Origin: Acanthaster planci
Taxonomy: Eukaryota > Echinodermata > Asteroidea > Valvatida > Acanthasteridae
NCBI RefSeq assembly: GCF_001949145.1
Contig: NW_019091527.1
Coordinates: 296,706 to 360,705 of the forward strand
DNA length: 64,000 nucleotides
Direction of reading: 5' to 3'
The position numbers and the translations under genes are program-made. Below, piece after piece: positions 27,801 to 41,261 of the stretch; position 1 is the stretch's first letter, and every line of letters begins with the position of its first letter. The notes beneath the pieces were generated by a model, which worked only from the letters and a program-made list of their open reading frames with translations, did no database searches and was not told the origin of the DNA.

Positions 27801-30540
27801 TGGTCATCTAAATTACCTCGCGCAGAATTCTGAAGCGCCTGTATTACACATCTGGGAGATGCTGTAGCAACGAGTTGCTGCAAAGATTTATATTTCAATA
27901 ACAGAAGATGGATCGGTAGGGAAATCTTTTTTTTTTTAAATCAATACAATTAAGTGCGAATACTCCTAGGGGCTTAACGTTACTGGACGGATTCCTACTA
28001 TGCTACTGGGCACAGAGTGACCACAGCGTGTGGTCAATTTGAACTACTGGTAAACCGAGACATTGAACATACGCATCTGTAGCTGAACTAATGGTGCCGG
28101 TCCCTCAGCAATGCTGTCCGGTCACACCTTCAAAGCACCTGCAAGCTTTATTCATCAAGACAGAGTATGCCTGAATTTGTTGTTCGCTTCATCCCTTGCT
28201 GTCCGTCCGAACTGCGCAATGGACAGGTGTACACTCAAGGGGGCTTCGGACTAAGATGGGGTCAGGCCAGGAGATTTCATTAACGGGATTGCCTTAAAAA
28301 TGCTGAAAACGCCAGTGAAGAAGGGAGAAAAAACAATGAAGAGACAACTGGCCCCGAAGGGCAGCAGTAATTCAAAGTTGAGTGACCCGCAGGCGGTTTT
28401 GGCCTTTTCTTTTTCATTTCTTTTTAAAGTTGGAATCTGTCCTTTGCGGTCAGTTGGCATGGGCAAGCGAGCCGAGTGCAAAAGAAAGAAAAAAAACAAG
28501 AGGAGAGAAAGACGGAATGGGAGGAAATAACCTGCCAGAGAAGATGAAGGGGGACAGGGCAGGCATGGCTAGGCTTGATTGGTGTGGACAGCAGTGTGCA
28601 ATTATTGGGTCTTGGTCATCCGTTGCTACGGGAAACGGTTGGCTCGCGTAGTATTTGCCAAGAGAGTGACCTACGCCTGGACATTTATAGATTGCTGGGA
28701 AGGACAGGTGAGGGGCAGCACGAAGGTGTTAGGAGCTTGAAGAAAAATCGGGGTGAAAATTTGGGCAAGTCCTGTTCCACAGACAAACCTTTTGGCCTCA
28801 ATGTGCGTGTCTTGAATGCCTGTGACAACTTTGCTCCAGAAGATCACACCAACAAAGAAAAATCCACATTCGAAGCTTTGAAATTCTGAACCTAAATTTT
28901 GGACTAAAACAGCCTACATAAACACAAAGAACTTACTAAAACAGCTTGCAACGTGCGCAAAAACAAAACGTGAAGCAATTCACTGACATCTAATGTAAAA
29001 CTGAACGTCTGAAGTAATAACTTAAACCTGTGATGCAGTGAAACTTGCCAGGTACCAGTATAACCTGTCTAACTTCACATAAAACACATACAGTACACAC
29101 TAAAGTACTTCTTTGAGTTTACATTTTAAAATGTAGGTCAAGTATGTCGAGGCAGCATGAAACAGCAGTCATAAGCTATACCACTATTTAACATCAAGTG
29201 TTAGCAGGAGTGCCATGGCAAAATTGCCTTCATCCACAAACATTCAACAGCCACCAAAAAGACTAAATATAGGATAAACTAGTTTTTTTTTTCCCCCGCG
29301 CTACAGCTTTTTGGAATACTGCAGTGCTATCACTATGCCTCAGAGCAGTAAATTCAATCTCGTCCAGTTCTTGCATTGCATCAATAAAAAAAAAGAGAGA
29401 GAAAAGAGAGAATGCTCGGGAGGGAAGGTCCCACATGCAGCTTTGGATCAACCAGACATTCTTCTCCAATTTGAAGTTTTTCACCTGTGCCCCCCAAATC
29501 TCCCGCCGCGGGTGAGCTCCGGCTCAGCCGCACCATTCTATTTTCTTGATCCATCGCCTCTCTCTCCAATTCTTTCCTCCCCCCCTTGAAACATGCATGT
29601 GACATTTCCACACGTATTGGATGATGCATTGGCCTCAAACCAGTCCTGCAGATTCCCTCTTCTTAGTCTTGTCCCCTTTTTCTCTTGGTGAATAGATCCA
29701 AGTCCACGGGGAACGAACTGTGACAGAAGCTTTTTCCCTTTCTCGTTCTCTCTCTCTTTATCAAGCCCCAGTATTCCAGATTCACGCAAAAGGGTTAAAA
29801 ACTCTGACTTCAACAAAAATGAATGGTGTTTACCGAGAGAAAGGGAAGGTGCTTTCTCAATTAAAAGCATACATCACTTCCACGCAATCCACTTCAGTAC
29901 TTCATTTGAAAGAGAGAGTTGACACAACTTTCATATTTCGGGGTTTGCTGCATGAATTAAACTGTCCCCAACGAATCAAAGTACCTGTACTATACATGAA
30001 ATTTTGACGAATCATAATAGGAATTAAACTTGGTCTGGAACTAGTTTGAAAGATGCAATTTTATACCACTGTTAGCTTTTCCTTTTATTCACTTCCTAGG
30101 GGAAAACTCAGTCAGAGTTGCAGGAAAAAAATTACATTTCATGTTTAAAGATATCACTTTTTCGTTTTTTTTACATTTTTTTTTCTTAATTTCATGGCCG
30201 ACATGGACTCCATACATGACTACATGGAGGCCAAGAGTTCATGTAATGAAATTACCGTACCAGTCCCTTAATGTATTTAAAAGCAGTTTATGTGCACCGG
30301 TAAACGTTCAAATTTCATATGCTTCAAGATTTCAAAATAAATTGTAACTTTAAAAGAGAAAAGAAATTCAGAGTAGCATACCAATACGTAAATGTTTTTC
30401 CCATGAAAAACAATAAAAAAAATATAGAAGATCATTCAAAAAACATGCATATTAGTAATTCCTTGGGCTGTTTGGCAAAAAAAAAATACAACACTATATA
30501 TACATGTACATGTACACTACACATCCCTGCTCACGACAAA

Positions 30541-30565
30541 ATACAGAAATTTTGAATTTCTGTAT
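30541..30565. repeat. Perfect inverted repeat, 11-base arms
   Basis: ATACAGAAATT and its exact reverse complement AATTTCTGTAT are separated by three bases (TTG). It could form a small hairpin in DNA or in the pre-mRNA. No function is implied. Confidence 0.9.
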
Positions 30566-33500
30566 CTTGTATTTGAAGCTGTCATTAGAAGTTTCTCACT
30601 GCTGAATCATAATTTTTATGCGCCTGAAACTATGACGCAGCACGGCACAGCCACTATCCCATTCCCCGTTAGGTTCGTTGTTGAAGGCAACAGTCGTTAA
30701 TTTATTGTAATTCACGCTCACTGAAGGACGGGTTCTTCAGGCAGAGTGGGGGAGGCAGACCAGTTACTTGAGCAGTTAACAGATTATCCATCGTTGAACA
30801 AGGAACAGTGAACATTAATATAAGGCACAGTGAACTGAAGGGGGGGTCACTGCTAAGTTGACAAATTGAAGGAGCAGTCAGGCAGGTCGACATCAATCAC
30901 TGATGTCAAAGGTCAGAGGGCAAACTAAAGCTACTCGTAGGTTGCCGATCAAAGTTGGGCTTGTGCTCAAAATCTTCACAGATAATACAAGGCAATACTC
31001 TTGCAAAGCAGTTTTTTCTTTTCTTCCTCCGTATCAACCGCGTGTAAAAGGCCAAGTACAGCGAACTGTTTTCACTGAAACCAATCTGGATATCTCGAGT
31101 CCCTGTTCCGACGTCTTGATCAGCCCCCCTCGAGTGAAGGATCCACCAGCTTCTAGTAGGCATGACGTTAATATAACTAACTAAAAGGCTATTTAGGTGA
31201 ATACCGACAGGCCTGTACATGGTGTATCAAGAATGCACGCCTCTCACACAACACGCTGATATGAACCTGACAAATTTCAACAGCAAGGTACACGGAAATG
31301 AAATCTATATCCATTTGTGCTTAAGCAGCCAGACCACAATGATCAACAGTGCACTAAATGTTTCCTCATTTCTCACCAATCGCAAGATATCAAATCTGCA
31401 AACACAAAACTTAGTTAGGAAAAATTATCAGAAGCAAAAATGGCAATAATAAATTCCCATTTCAATTGACCCCATTTTTACCGACCTGGAGCAACAAATG
31501 ACCACCATTTTTCTAAAGCTGGTTTTTGACAATGTGAACAGCTTTAAGACATACGTGATACACATGTACACGTAGTCAATCTACTGCAGTTTGCTGATCA
31601 ATTCCTTCATTTTTGCAAGCTCCAACTTAATCTTGGGGGAAAGGGGGTTTTGGTTACGGGAACGGTTAAGTAAAACCATGGGTGAAAAATGACACCGGGG
31701 CTTGAGGTGACATTTTCCAATCTTGTTAAAAGCCTGACCCAACACTGACAAACCTAGAGGAAACAGAAATCCTGAGCGCCGTGAAGTTCTCGGTGATCAC
31801 GCTATATTGGGACAGATGCTTGGCCGGTTTCAGAAACAACTGAGCAGAGCGGGGAAATCAAAGACAGGGAAAAGGGAGGGAGGGGGGAAACAAGGAGAGG
31901 AGGACAAATTTACATTTATCCACTGGAAGGCTCAAGGTCTCTGTCCCGGTTTTTAATCCCGTCCCATGATTCCTGTATCGCAGGCCATGTGCATTCTTTT
32001 CGCTTCTGCTGATCCGTTCCTGCGCGCTCGTTCCTTCGCTAGCTCGCTCGATTCCAGAGTGTGATTCAACTGGGTCATGGCGTAAAATTTTTTTTCAGCG
32101 TATTCTTGGGATGGGCTGGTGGGGGGGTCGCTCCACTGACCTAGATTAAATAAGCGTGGACAGCACAGCGCAGGGGGACGTGTACGTACTGGACATAATG
32201 GGGCCCCACTGAGAAGGGAAAAAAAGGGAGAAAAAATCTGGTCTGATCGTCAAGATTAACTGCTACTGAATTCACTGCTACATGAGCAAAGCTTTTAAAA
32301 AACTGTAAGAATGATGACAATTTTCTAAAAAAAAAAAAAATGCACATTCTTATTAATATTTAACCCTTAGAAGTTTTTGCCCTCAGGTGACATTAGTCAT
32401 AGTCATGCAGGGATGGTCATATGCCTGGCTTTCAGTGAATTTTTCTCTGCAATTAAGGGTACCATTTTTCAAGTGGCCATATTTCACAGGGCAACAAAGG
32501 CTAATATTCAAGGAAATTCTGTGATCACTAAGATTAGGAAAACATTATTCATTGCATGGCAGATCATTCTAACCATTACTGGATACATGCATTTGGGGGG
32601 GGGAAGAATATGTATATTTCTTGCTATCGGGGAGTTGTAAGACGGGGGGCGTGTACCTTACATGCATATGTCCCCCTTTAAAGCCATCACTCAAAATGCC
32701 AAGCTGAGCCAAGCGAGCAAAGCCCTGGAAACACACCGCTCCCGCAAAAGTCACGCAACCCCGGACACACGAACCCCCGAGTTTGAACAGCCCGTGCGGC
32801 CATTGTGCAAACAACAAAGACCAACACGCGGCCCACGGTTGTTGTACGAGGGGGCTGCTGAGTGCAGGCCAGTCAGCCAGGCCAGCTCAAGCTTGCGCAG
32901 TTACTGGGAGGGGAAAAAAAAAAAGGCACGTCCATACCTTGGTAATAATAATATTACTCTCTATAAATGGGCCCCAGGAGATCAACATTTTCAACCTTTT
33001 TATCTTCTCAGAGGTTGGGGGGAATAAGAGTTGACTTCAGCCCAAGGTACAATGTATGCGGCAGCAATGCTAACTATAGAATGCAGGGTGAACAACGTCC
33101 AGTTTTGGGGTGTGCATGTGTTATTCCCCGTTACAGTCAAGAAGCAAAGAATTTCCACTCAAAGTGCATTGTGACGATGAATATCGTGGTGGGAGTCCCA
33201 AGTACAAGGAGGCCCACTGAACAAATTGGTCTTGCATGTCGTGACAGAATGGCATACTTACATTGTTGTGCCACCTGTCAGACTCCATGGGATGAACAAA
33301 AATTGCCCCACAGTAAATTTCCTGTCACTCAGCTGCATTTACTACGTCAGCGCTAATCACACTACAGCAATATCATGATGAGAATGATTTCAGCACTGAA
33401 AATCACTGAGCCCTTAAAAGCCATGGCAAACATCACATTTAAATAACTACCATAAAATATTAATGACGTTGACAGCGATATCGCTGCATTTACAAAGCGC

Positions 33501-34730
33501 AAAATATGAAATTACTTCCATACGGTTTTTATTTCAAAAGAAACAATACTTTCTAGCACAGATGAAAAACGAGACAAGAACAGGGATGTATGTAGATTTA
33601 TGAGTGGACAAACGACGGACAAAGTGGACAAGTACCTGCTTCTACACTATTACACCAAATTCAACTTTTTATTTAGGTTTCAAGCAAGGTGTCACGGGGC
33701 CCACACGGCAACAAGACTAACCGCCCACACTAAACGTACCCTCCCTCAAGGACCATGCCTGAATGTAAAACTGAAACTGTACATGTGCGTTCCACTTCCC
33801 CTTCTGCTTTGCACTCCACCAACAAACAAATGGCCATGGCACTTTGTTAAATAAGATGTAGAACCTCGGTCACATAGGAAGCCAGCCACCAAAAAAAACA
33901 AAAAAAAAAAATGTTGGAACTTGGAAGAGCTCTGGATCACACCTCTACGGTTGTCATGCAACCTGATAAAAGCCGCAGGAACTCGGTTTCGGGCAGCTGA
34001 CAGACAAACATTCTCCCTGTCCACCATCCTATGGTAACTATCAATATGATATACATGTACATATTTTTTTCTCTCCTTATCAGCAGAGCAGAGTAGGCAG
34101 ACTGCTGATACCGATAGCAGCATGGGACAGGTTTACCTGTACTTTACATGGATCAATGTCCAAGAACCTCTCAATTGGAAACTGTTCTCTCTCTCTCTTT
34201 TTTTTTTACATTATTTCTCCCCCCCCCCATCAAAATCAATTGTAACTTTGTCGCCGATGCGTCACACATCGCCACCTCAACAATTAATAGCTTATTATTT
34301 CCCAACGATAGTATTGACAGTGCACCATCTGCTTAGCCCATCCTTGTTTGTACAACTGCTCTCTGCCAATGTGTATAAGTTTCCAACTTTTTTTGCATCT
34401 ATCACGGAATAATTAATTAGCACGGAGCTGCCAATGCAGCCACGGGCCTCAACTACTGACACAATTTTCCCTCACGAGTTTATGTTATGTAGCAACTTCC
34501 GGACTTGCATTGCTAGCTGACAAAGACAAGTTGGACAATGCAGAACTAGAGAGATTACTTGCAGGCTGTTTGTGGTCACAATCCACCCTGAAGGTTAACC
34601 CTCGTCCTCCCAGACCCCTACCGCTCAAAGAAAAGCCGCCCGATCTTCTTGAAGGATTTCAGAGGACAGTAGAGCCCAGCTACCATCACTTCACACATAC
34701 ATGGACATGCAGCTTCTGCCCCTTCAAAAC

Positions 34731-34751
34731 ATGTGTACAAAATGTACACAT
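34731..34751. repeat. Perfect inverted repeat, 9-base arms
   Basis: ATGTGTACA and TGTACACAT surround AAA. It is an instance of the dispersed ATGTAC-type motif that recurs through the window. Confidence 0.9.
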
Positions 34752-37700
34752 GTACACAAATGCCATTGTGTTTTTGCAAGATGGTAGCTTTTAGATGATT
34801 CAGACAAGTTTAAAACAAAACTGTTAGGAAATTAAAGTCAACCCAGTATTACAGAAACTGCCCGTCATTTCAGGTCATTTTTGTTCAGATGTAATTTATA
34901 GTTATAATAGGAAGGACATTCCTTATTTTTGTTTAAATGTGACCATCGATTCAGGGGGGAGGGGAGTGCTTTATTTTATTTCCTGCTTCTAACACTACCA
35001 CTGACATGTTGATCTACATCGCTCTCCAATCAGATTCATCGTCAGTAATGACTATTGAAACAAAAGCTGCAGCACACTGACAATCAGACACACGGCACGG
35101 CCGAGGAATGAGGAAGCATCAGGGAGGAAACAGCCTGACTTGCAACAGCTGCGTTTGACAATGGGCAGCCAGGCCTTGGTTAAGGCACCTTTATCCAACC
35201 AAAAAAAAAATTGTTTCCAAAGGACAAAATGGGATAATTAACATCACAACACATAATAAAAACATGTCCTAATAAACTGGGGGGGGCCATTTACCTCGGA
35301 CAATGACAGGCCGGCTTAATGGCACTAGCAACAAACACAATACAGGTGTTTGGATGAAAAGCACTCCTTCTGTCCACTACCATTCATTTCCTGGTTCTCA
35401 GGGATTGTACGATTCTCTGGCCAATGCAACAGCCGGGCCGGCTGGCCTGCCAACCAGGGTGTTCAGGGCAAAGAAGTGAGGCGAATAACACAGGCGGTCA
35501 AGTGGGGGTTCTCAGGCCAGTAATGTGTACACTGGTGCTGAGAGGAAAACAAAGCTGATGGATCCAGGACCGTGTGGATGGACGAGCAAATTTACAAAGT
35601 ATTGAAAACCACAGTGGTAGGGTATAACAGTGGTGTTGCCATTCTATTGCTGTTTGTCACACTGGGGATGGCAAAAATGGAACACTGACCAAAAGGGAGT
35701 CACAAAGGACTAACATTGACTTTTGGTATATCCAATCACAAAGTCGCACATAACGCAAATGAAGTGCCCCACTGTGATCAACATCGCTTCCTGAAAAAAA
35801 CACAACAAAAACGACTTAAAATGTACACGTAGTAGCAGCACTCAACATATTTTAATACAAACCATAAGAATGCACATTTGTGTCTCAGTTAACCTTATTT
35901 TCCGCACTTGTTTCACTATTTCAAAGGGTAGTTAACGCATGTTTTTGGTTTATTGCTAATTAGTATTTCCATATGCTTGAGCAAAACTGCGATGTCATCC
36001 CAGGAAGAAATCTTGTACACACAAGAGTCCTGCACAGTATATTTTGCTGGACTCGGTTTTCTCTTCTTTCCTGATTTAATGTTGTTTATGTGCAAAGCAA
36101 GAAGCACGCATCGACCCCTTTCTCTTAAAAGTTTTCAGTAAGTAAATTTGGGGTTCACAATTTGAACAGAAAAGCCTATAAACTGAAGTAAGTCTTAAAT
36201 TCCTAGATGACTTCATAGCGACAGTGCCCTCAGTTATCCAGTATGCTTAATTTCAATTGTTAAAAAAAAACACTTTTCAGTGCATTTAACCAAATAGAAA
36301 TGTAAAAGAGTTTTCATACATTGAAGAAAAATGCGACATTAAATAAAAATTGTTTCTAAAAAACTTTTGTTGCAGCTTTCCTTTAAATTCTCCAGACTTT
36401 TTTCCCATGTGGTGGTAAAGGAGTATTTCTTTATACATAAACTTCATACTTTTTCTTTCTGCTTTATTTTAGAAAGACCAGCTTTGCGCGTACTCAACAC
36501 ATTTTTTCTCAGGACAGTCAAGAACTTGAACGATAACGTGACAATAATTCTGTAACCTTATCTCCCTCTTTCTGTGAATGTTTTGAGTCACCGAACAACA
36601 ATCCCAACTGTGACAGGATAACTTATGAACAAAGGCTAAATTCTTGACAGTCTGGGCCCCACTACACGGACCTTCTCCCCTTTGTGAGATTGTGGAATGA
36701 TTGTTTGGATCCTGCAAGCAAACAGGAAATGTGCCTTTGGATTGGTGGCAAAGATTCCTTACCCACAGCTTGAGTCAACAAACACAGGACACTGTTTTAG
36801 GGGCACACCAATAAAGTTTACTGTACTTTGCACCTCAAAAACGATTTCATAAAAAACCCAGACTATCCCACTGTGAAATGGCTAAACAAACTCCTCAGAA
36901 ACCGACCAAAAATACATTAGTCATTGGAAAAAAACTAGGAGACCACCAACGTTTGAAGTTCCTCCTGGCTACCCGCTTCTTTTGCTGGCGGATTTTTTTT
37001 TTCCTTTTATTATGGCGCAGCATAGAAACCCACATGATAGGACAAGGCTGGGAGCTGATAACTGGAGATAGCATTATCAACAAACACACCTTAATCTGAT
37101 AAACTCTGGGTGATATGCTTGTGTTGCAGAGTTGTCTTTTGATTTCGTGGGGGGAAAACATAAAAGGAGAGGAAAAAATCGGGGGGGGGGGGGCATTTTT
37201 CCCCTGATGGTGTCCTAACAAAACAGCTGCTCTTCTCACTTCCTTGACCATTGTTCAGGCTTGAGGGATTTCTTAGCATGAAAGTGCATTTAAAGAGAAT
37301 CGTCAAGTCAGGTGATTTTTAATGTCAGCGTTCAATTTACACAGATGTGCGCGGAAACGCATGCACCTTCAAAGTCTCTAAACATTCTGGTGTACACAAA
37401 CTGAATGTAACCGTTTCCATCAAAGCAGCTGTGTTCATGTATGTCTGAAACACACAACTGAGCAGTTTCATTTCAATTATAATCAATTTTGTCTGAATAT
37501 GTCACACCAGACAGAGGTTTTTCACGTGATGTAACACGACAGACATTTCTGGAAGTGCACCAAGTCTGTGGAGGCGTGTGCATTTTTGAATCAGGGTTTT
37601 TCTATTAGCAGTCACAAACCTCACACGTAGACAAATTTATTGGATGCTGTGTCACTCTATGTTTTAGCAGAAATCTCCCTCAAGAGCATTTCACTAAAGA

Positions 37701-40700
37701 CTGGTGAAAAATGCACACGGACCACATGTCTAACTTCATTCTCAGTTTTTTCTGTCTCCACAGCCATCCCACTTAACCTTGTGCGAAAAGTTGGGAGGGA
37801 TCTTGCATTACTTTGGCCCAACACTCCATTTACAATGGTCTCTATACCTATTTGCTTTCCTGTCATTAACTGCACAATGCCAGCCTTTTATACACCTCAC
37901 ACCCTTCACATCACAACTCGGTGTGAAAACAGGACAAACAGACCAGTCCAACAAGACTCTCTGCTCTGCCCAGCAGCAGCCTCCAATGCTAGAAGCAGTC
38001 CAAGGAGAACATGGACGCGTATTTTTAAAAAAGGTCAGAAAATCCAGACATCAATCCTCCCCCCCCCCAAAAAAATGCTACCTCTTCCATTGGCCTTTCG
38101 GCTTTACGTTTTGAATTTGCAAAGATGCTAACACAAAGCTTGTAAGAATGTGATGGCGGCCTATTAAATCAACCCTCTCCCCTTTTCCTTTCATCCAACT
38201 CTCAGGATCCATTGCCAGCCATGTTCAAATAGAGTCCCTTTCTTTTCGTTTCCGAGGGTGGGAACATTTGCTGCTCTGTTGTTTGGGATTGTTTGCACAA
38301 AGTCTTTCCCGGATTTGGGGAGAAAGGTGCATGGCTGCTACGGTATGCTACCCACGTATACGCGTCACCCTTGGGCTGAGTACGGAAAAAAAAAGTCAGC
38401 CGCAATGTTCACAGTGGACGCAGCAACGATGCGGTTCTTTTTAAAACTGGTCCAGTCAGGAGCTTTTCAGGGAAATATGAATTTATGTCCGTTTCAAAAT
38501 CGAACAAACTACCTCTCTCCTTCTCTACTCTTAAAAGCAGACAAGAAAAAGAACAGGATACGACTGCGGTTACTACACAAGCCATGATACTGTGTCACCT
38601 TCATCAAAGTCTGTAGGTCGACCTCTATTTATGCCCTGCCACCCACAAAATTCAAGGATTCATTGCACTGTGCATGTACATGTTGAGCACAGTGCAAAGT
38701 AAAGGAAGGTGTGTGAAGGTCCATTCAGTGTCTGCTTGTACTTTTCACAGTAAGTAAAATGCCTACATGAGTACATGTACAAGTGCCCGGTGCACGAGGC
38801 TGGCACTGTGGTATTGTGCTGTTGTGTACATGTACTATGATGATTCTGTACATGTCCTGTGTATTGTGGGCCCTTCTGCACAGCAACACCACCAACTGTG
38901 TGTTGCAGCGGGGACGGCGACTTGTGCTGGGGCTTGGACAAACAGGGCGGTTTGTTTGTGTTTGCGAGTCGGATTGTGCCAAAATGAAAAGGAGAGGCCC
39001 CCACAATCACGATGACAATGATGACGATGACTGCGGCGGTTGTCAGCGACGATGATACCGGGGTGAATTCATTGACCGTGTTATTGGGTAATTCACGGAG
39101 AGAGATAGAGAGAGAGAGAAAGCGGCCCCCCCGATATCATACCACTCTGGTCTCGGAAGCACAGGCAGGCAGGCTTTACTGCAAATCTAAATTGTACCTC
39201 AGACTTTCAGGTCACAGATTTGACAACTTGTCATCTGGCGGACTACAGAAAAGCCACAAGTGCCACCTTATGATTGTGAGGACTTCAAAAGAATCCGGTT
39301 CAGTGCAACTCACTGGGAATCCTTGACATTTTTAAGCCATCAATGGTCCATTCTGATCACCCTTGTCACTCAGGGTGCTACACACACGTACATTTAACAC
39401 AGAGCTCAGGTTGCTCTTTCTAAAGCAAATAGACAAATCGTTACTACAAAATTCATGATAAGACTTTTGTGGGGTCCACTCACATTTACTCTTTTCAGGT
39501 ACCACTTGTATGGACATAAAACTACCAGAGCGCATAGCAAGATTTTAATCAAATATACATCAACGTATGTTCACTGCATTTTAGATTTTTACATCCAAAC
39601 AATGCTGGCAGGCGCACCTGCTTCAGAGTACATGTACGTCTTGCCTTGCTTTTTCTTAACAACTTACAGCCACTTTTGGCAAAATAAGGATGTGAACTAA
39701 AAACAAAATTACGCGTCCAGTGCCCTCAGTGAATGCACAGGCCCTCAGGGAGGCCAGCTCATGCAAGTGTATGCCATCAACTGTTACTGGAATGTGGCCG
39801 CCTGTGCAATTGTCAATTTGGTCTTCGTTTGATTTCTCAATGTGGCCAAATCTAATAATGCAGCAAAGAACGGTGTCGGGGCTGGGAATCAGCACGGCAA
39901 AGGAATCATAAAAAGGATGACCACTTAAAGAAGAAAAAAGAAACGCAGAACGTAAAGGAAAGAAAACTTGAAATGTTAATGAAATTAGCACATGGGGTTT
40001 CCACTTCCAGTACTTGTATTTGAGATTGAAGAGAAAGAGAGAGAGAACAGTGGACAATGGGATGGTCAAAAATTGCCAAGGTCAGTCAATCAGGCAAACC
40101 CAGCTGGCTCTTTCACAGCAATTGAATAAGGACCTACAGATTCAACAGCAAGACCCTGGTTCCCAAGCCTGGAGGTGTAATAGTCAAACATCATTTAGTC
40201 TTACACACCTCCCCGAAAATCACATACAGAGAGAACTGGGTACCAGACAGCACACTACTTGATTCAATTCACACTAACACAAGTACACCCATCAAGGTTG
40301 CTGTGTTCCTGCCAACAACAACAACAAAAAATTATACAAAAGAATCTAAGGTTCGGCCATGAGCTAATGGCGGGTCACGTTCACATTGAACATTTTGGAG
40401 ATTCAACTCCCCCCCCCGGTTTCATCTAGGATTTCCAAAAACAGCCCTGTCCTTCAGTGATACAGCTCAAAAGTACCCGTCCTTCACCAAGCCACGGAAA
40501 CAGTAGTCTGGATCCCACACATATGCAAAAGCGATACTGTGGGGCTGCTCGACAGGTATCTGTCTAATGCAATGGTATCCGCAGTGCTGCACATAAACAC
40601 ATAAAGTAGTTACAGGCACCAGACAAGTTGGGCATTGTGGGGATATTGACATGTGGAGTACACATTAACTGTGCCAGCAAGGGCGCACTCATGCAAACGA

Positions 40701-40933
40701 CTCGGCACGGATCAGCACTGCCAGCTGGTTGGTCGCTCATGCAGTTTACGAAATACAAGGTAGTTTTGTGTGTTTATGCTCACACAGATACGGTTTAGTC
40801 ACTTCGGGTATACATGAATTTCTACCCGAAATCCCCCTGTCGTTTTTACAAGCCATTTTGTGGAAATCTACCTATCACGTTTTTACTGTCCATTTCGCAA
40901 AAGACGGGTGGACAGGTTACTAGATGAGACCCT

Positions 40934-40952
40934 GAGTCAGGGTCCCTGACTC
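40934..40952. repeat. Perfect inverted repeat, 9-base arms, containing an AP-1-like site
   Basis: GAGTCAGGG and CCCTGACTC are separated by one T. The left arm with the preceding T gives TGAGTCA (40933-40939), which matches the AP-1 consensus. MITE copy 2 starts about 70 bases to the right. Confidence 0.85.
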
Positions 40953-41018
40953 CCCCCTTCCCACTTATAATTATAAAGAGGGAACATATTGTTTTCACGA
41001 GGAAGCAATTCTCTCGAG

Positions 41019-41261
41019 GGCCGTTTTCCAATACTCAACTTTGTCTCCGTCTCAGGCTTCATTCCCGAAACCAATCCCCGATTGTGGGCCTGAAGCGTTT
41101 AAATCAAATTGGATTACTGTAAATTTTTGTTCTCTTGCATCTTATTTGATGTTCTGTGGCACTATCAGACTGATTAGTGCGCTTACAGCTTCAAAGTCAG
41201 GTAGCAAAAAAAGAACAATTGAAGCCTGTGACAGAGCCAAGTTGAGTATTGGAAAACAGAC
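41019..41261 (+). mobile_element. MITE family A, copy 2 (about 243 bases)
   Basis: Its sequence aligns over its whole length with the reverse complement of 8390-8633, at roughly 85-90% identity by hand, with a fully identical central stretch of about 30 bases around TTATTTGATGTTCTGTGGC. The left end is GGCCGTTTTCCAATACTCAA. The right end TTGAGTATTGGAAAAC is its inverted partner, and the outermost bases there (AGA) have decayed. The target-site duplication is not clear. Confidence 0.85.

Noticed and set aside
37640-38131. 163-codon plus-strand frame
   Set aside because: No domain, crosses a C-run/A-run junction that gives PPPPKK, and lies in intron DNA with an overlapping minus-strand frame.
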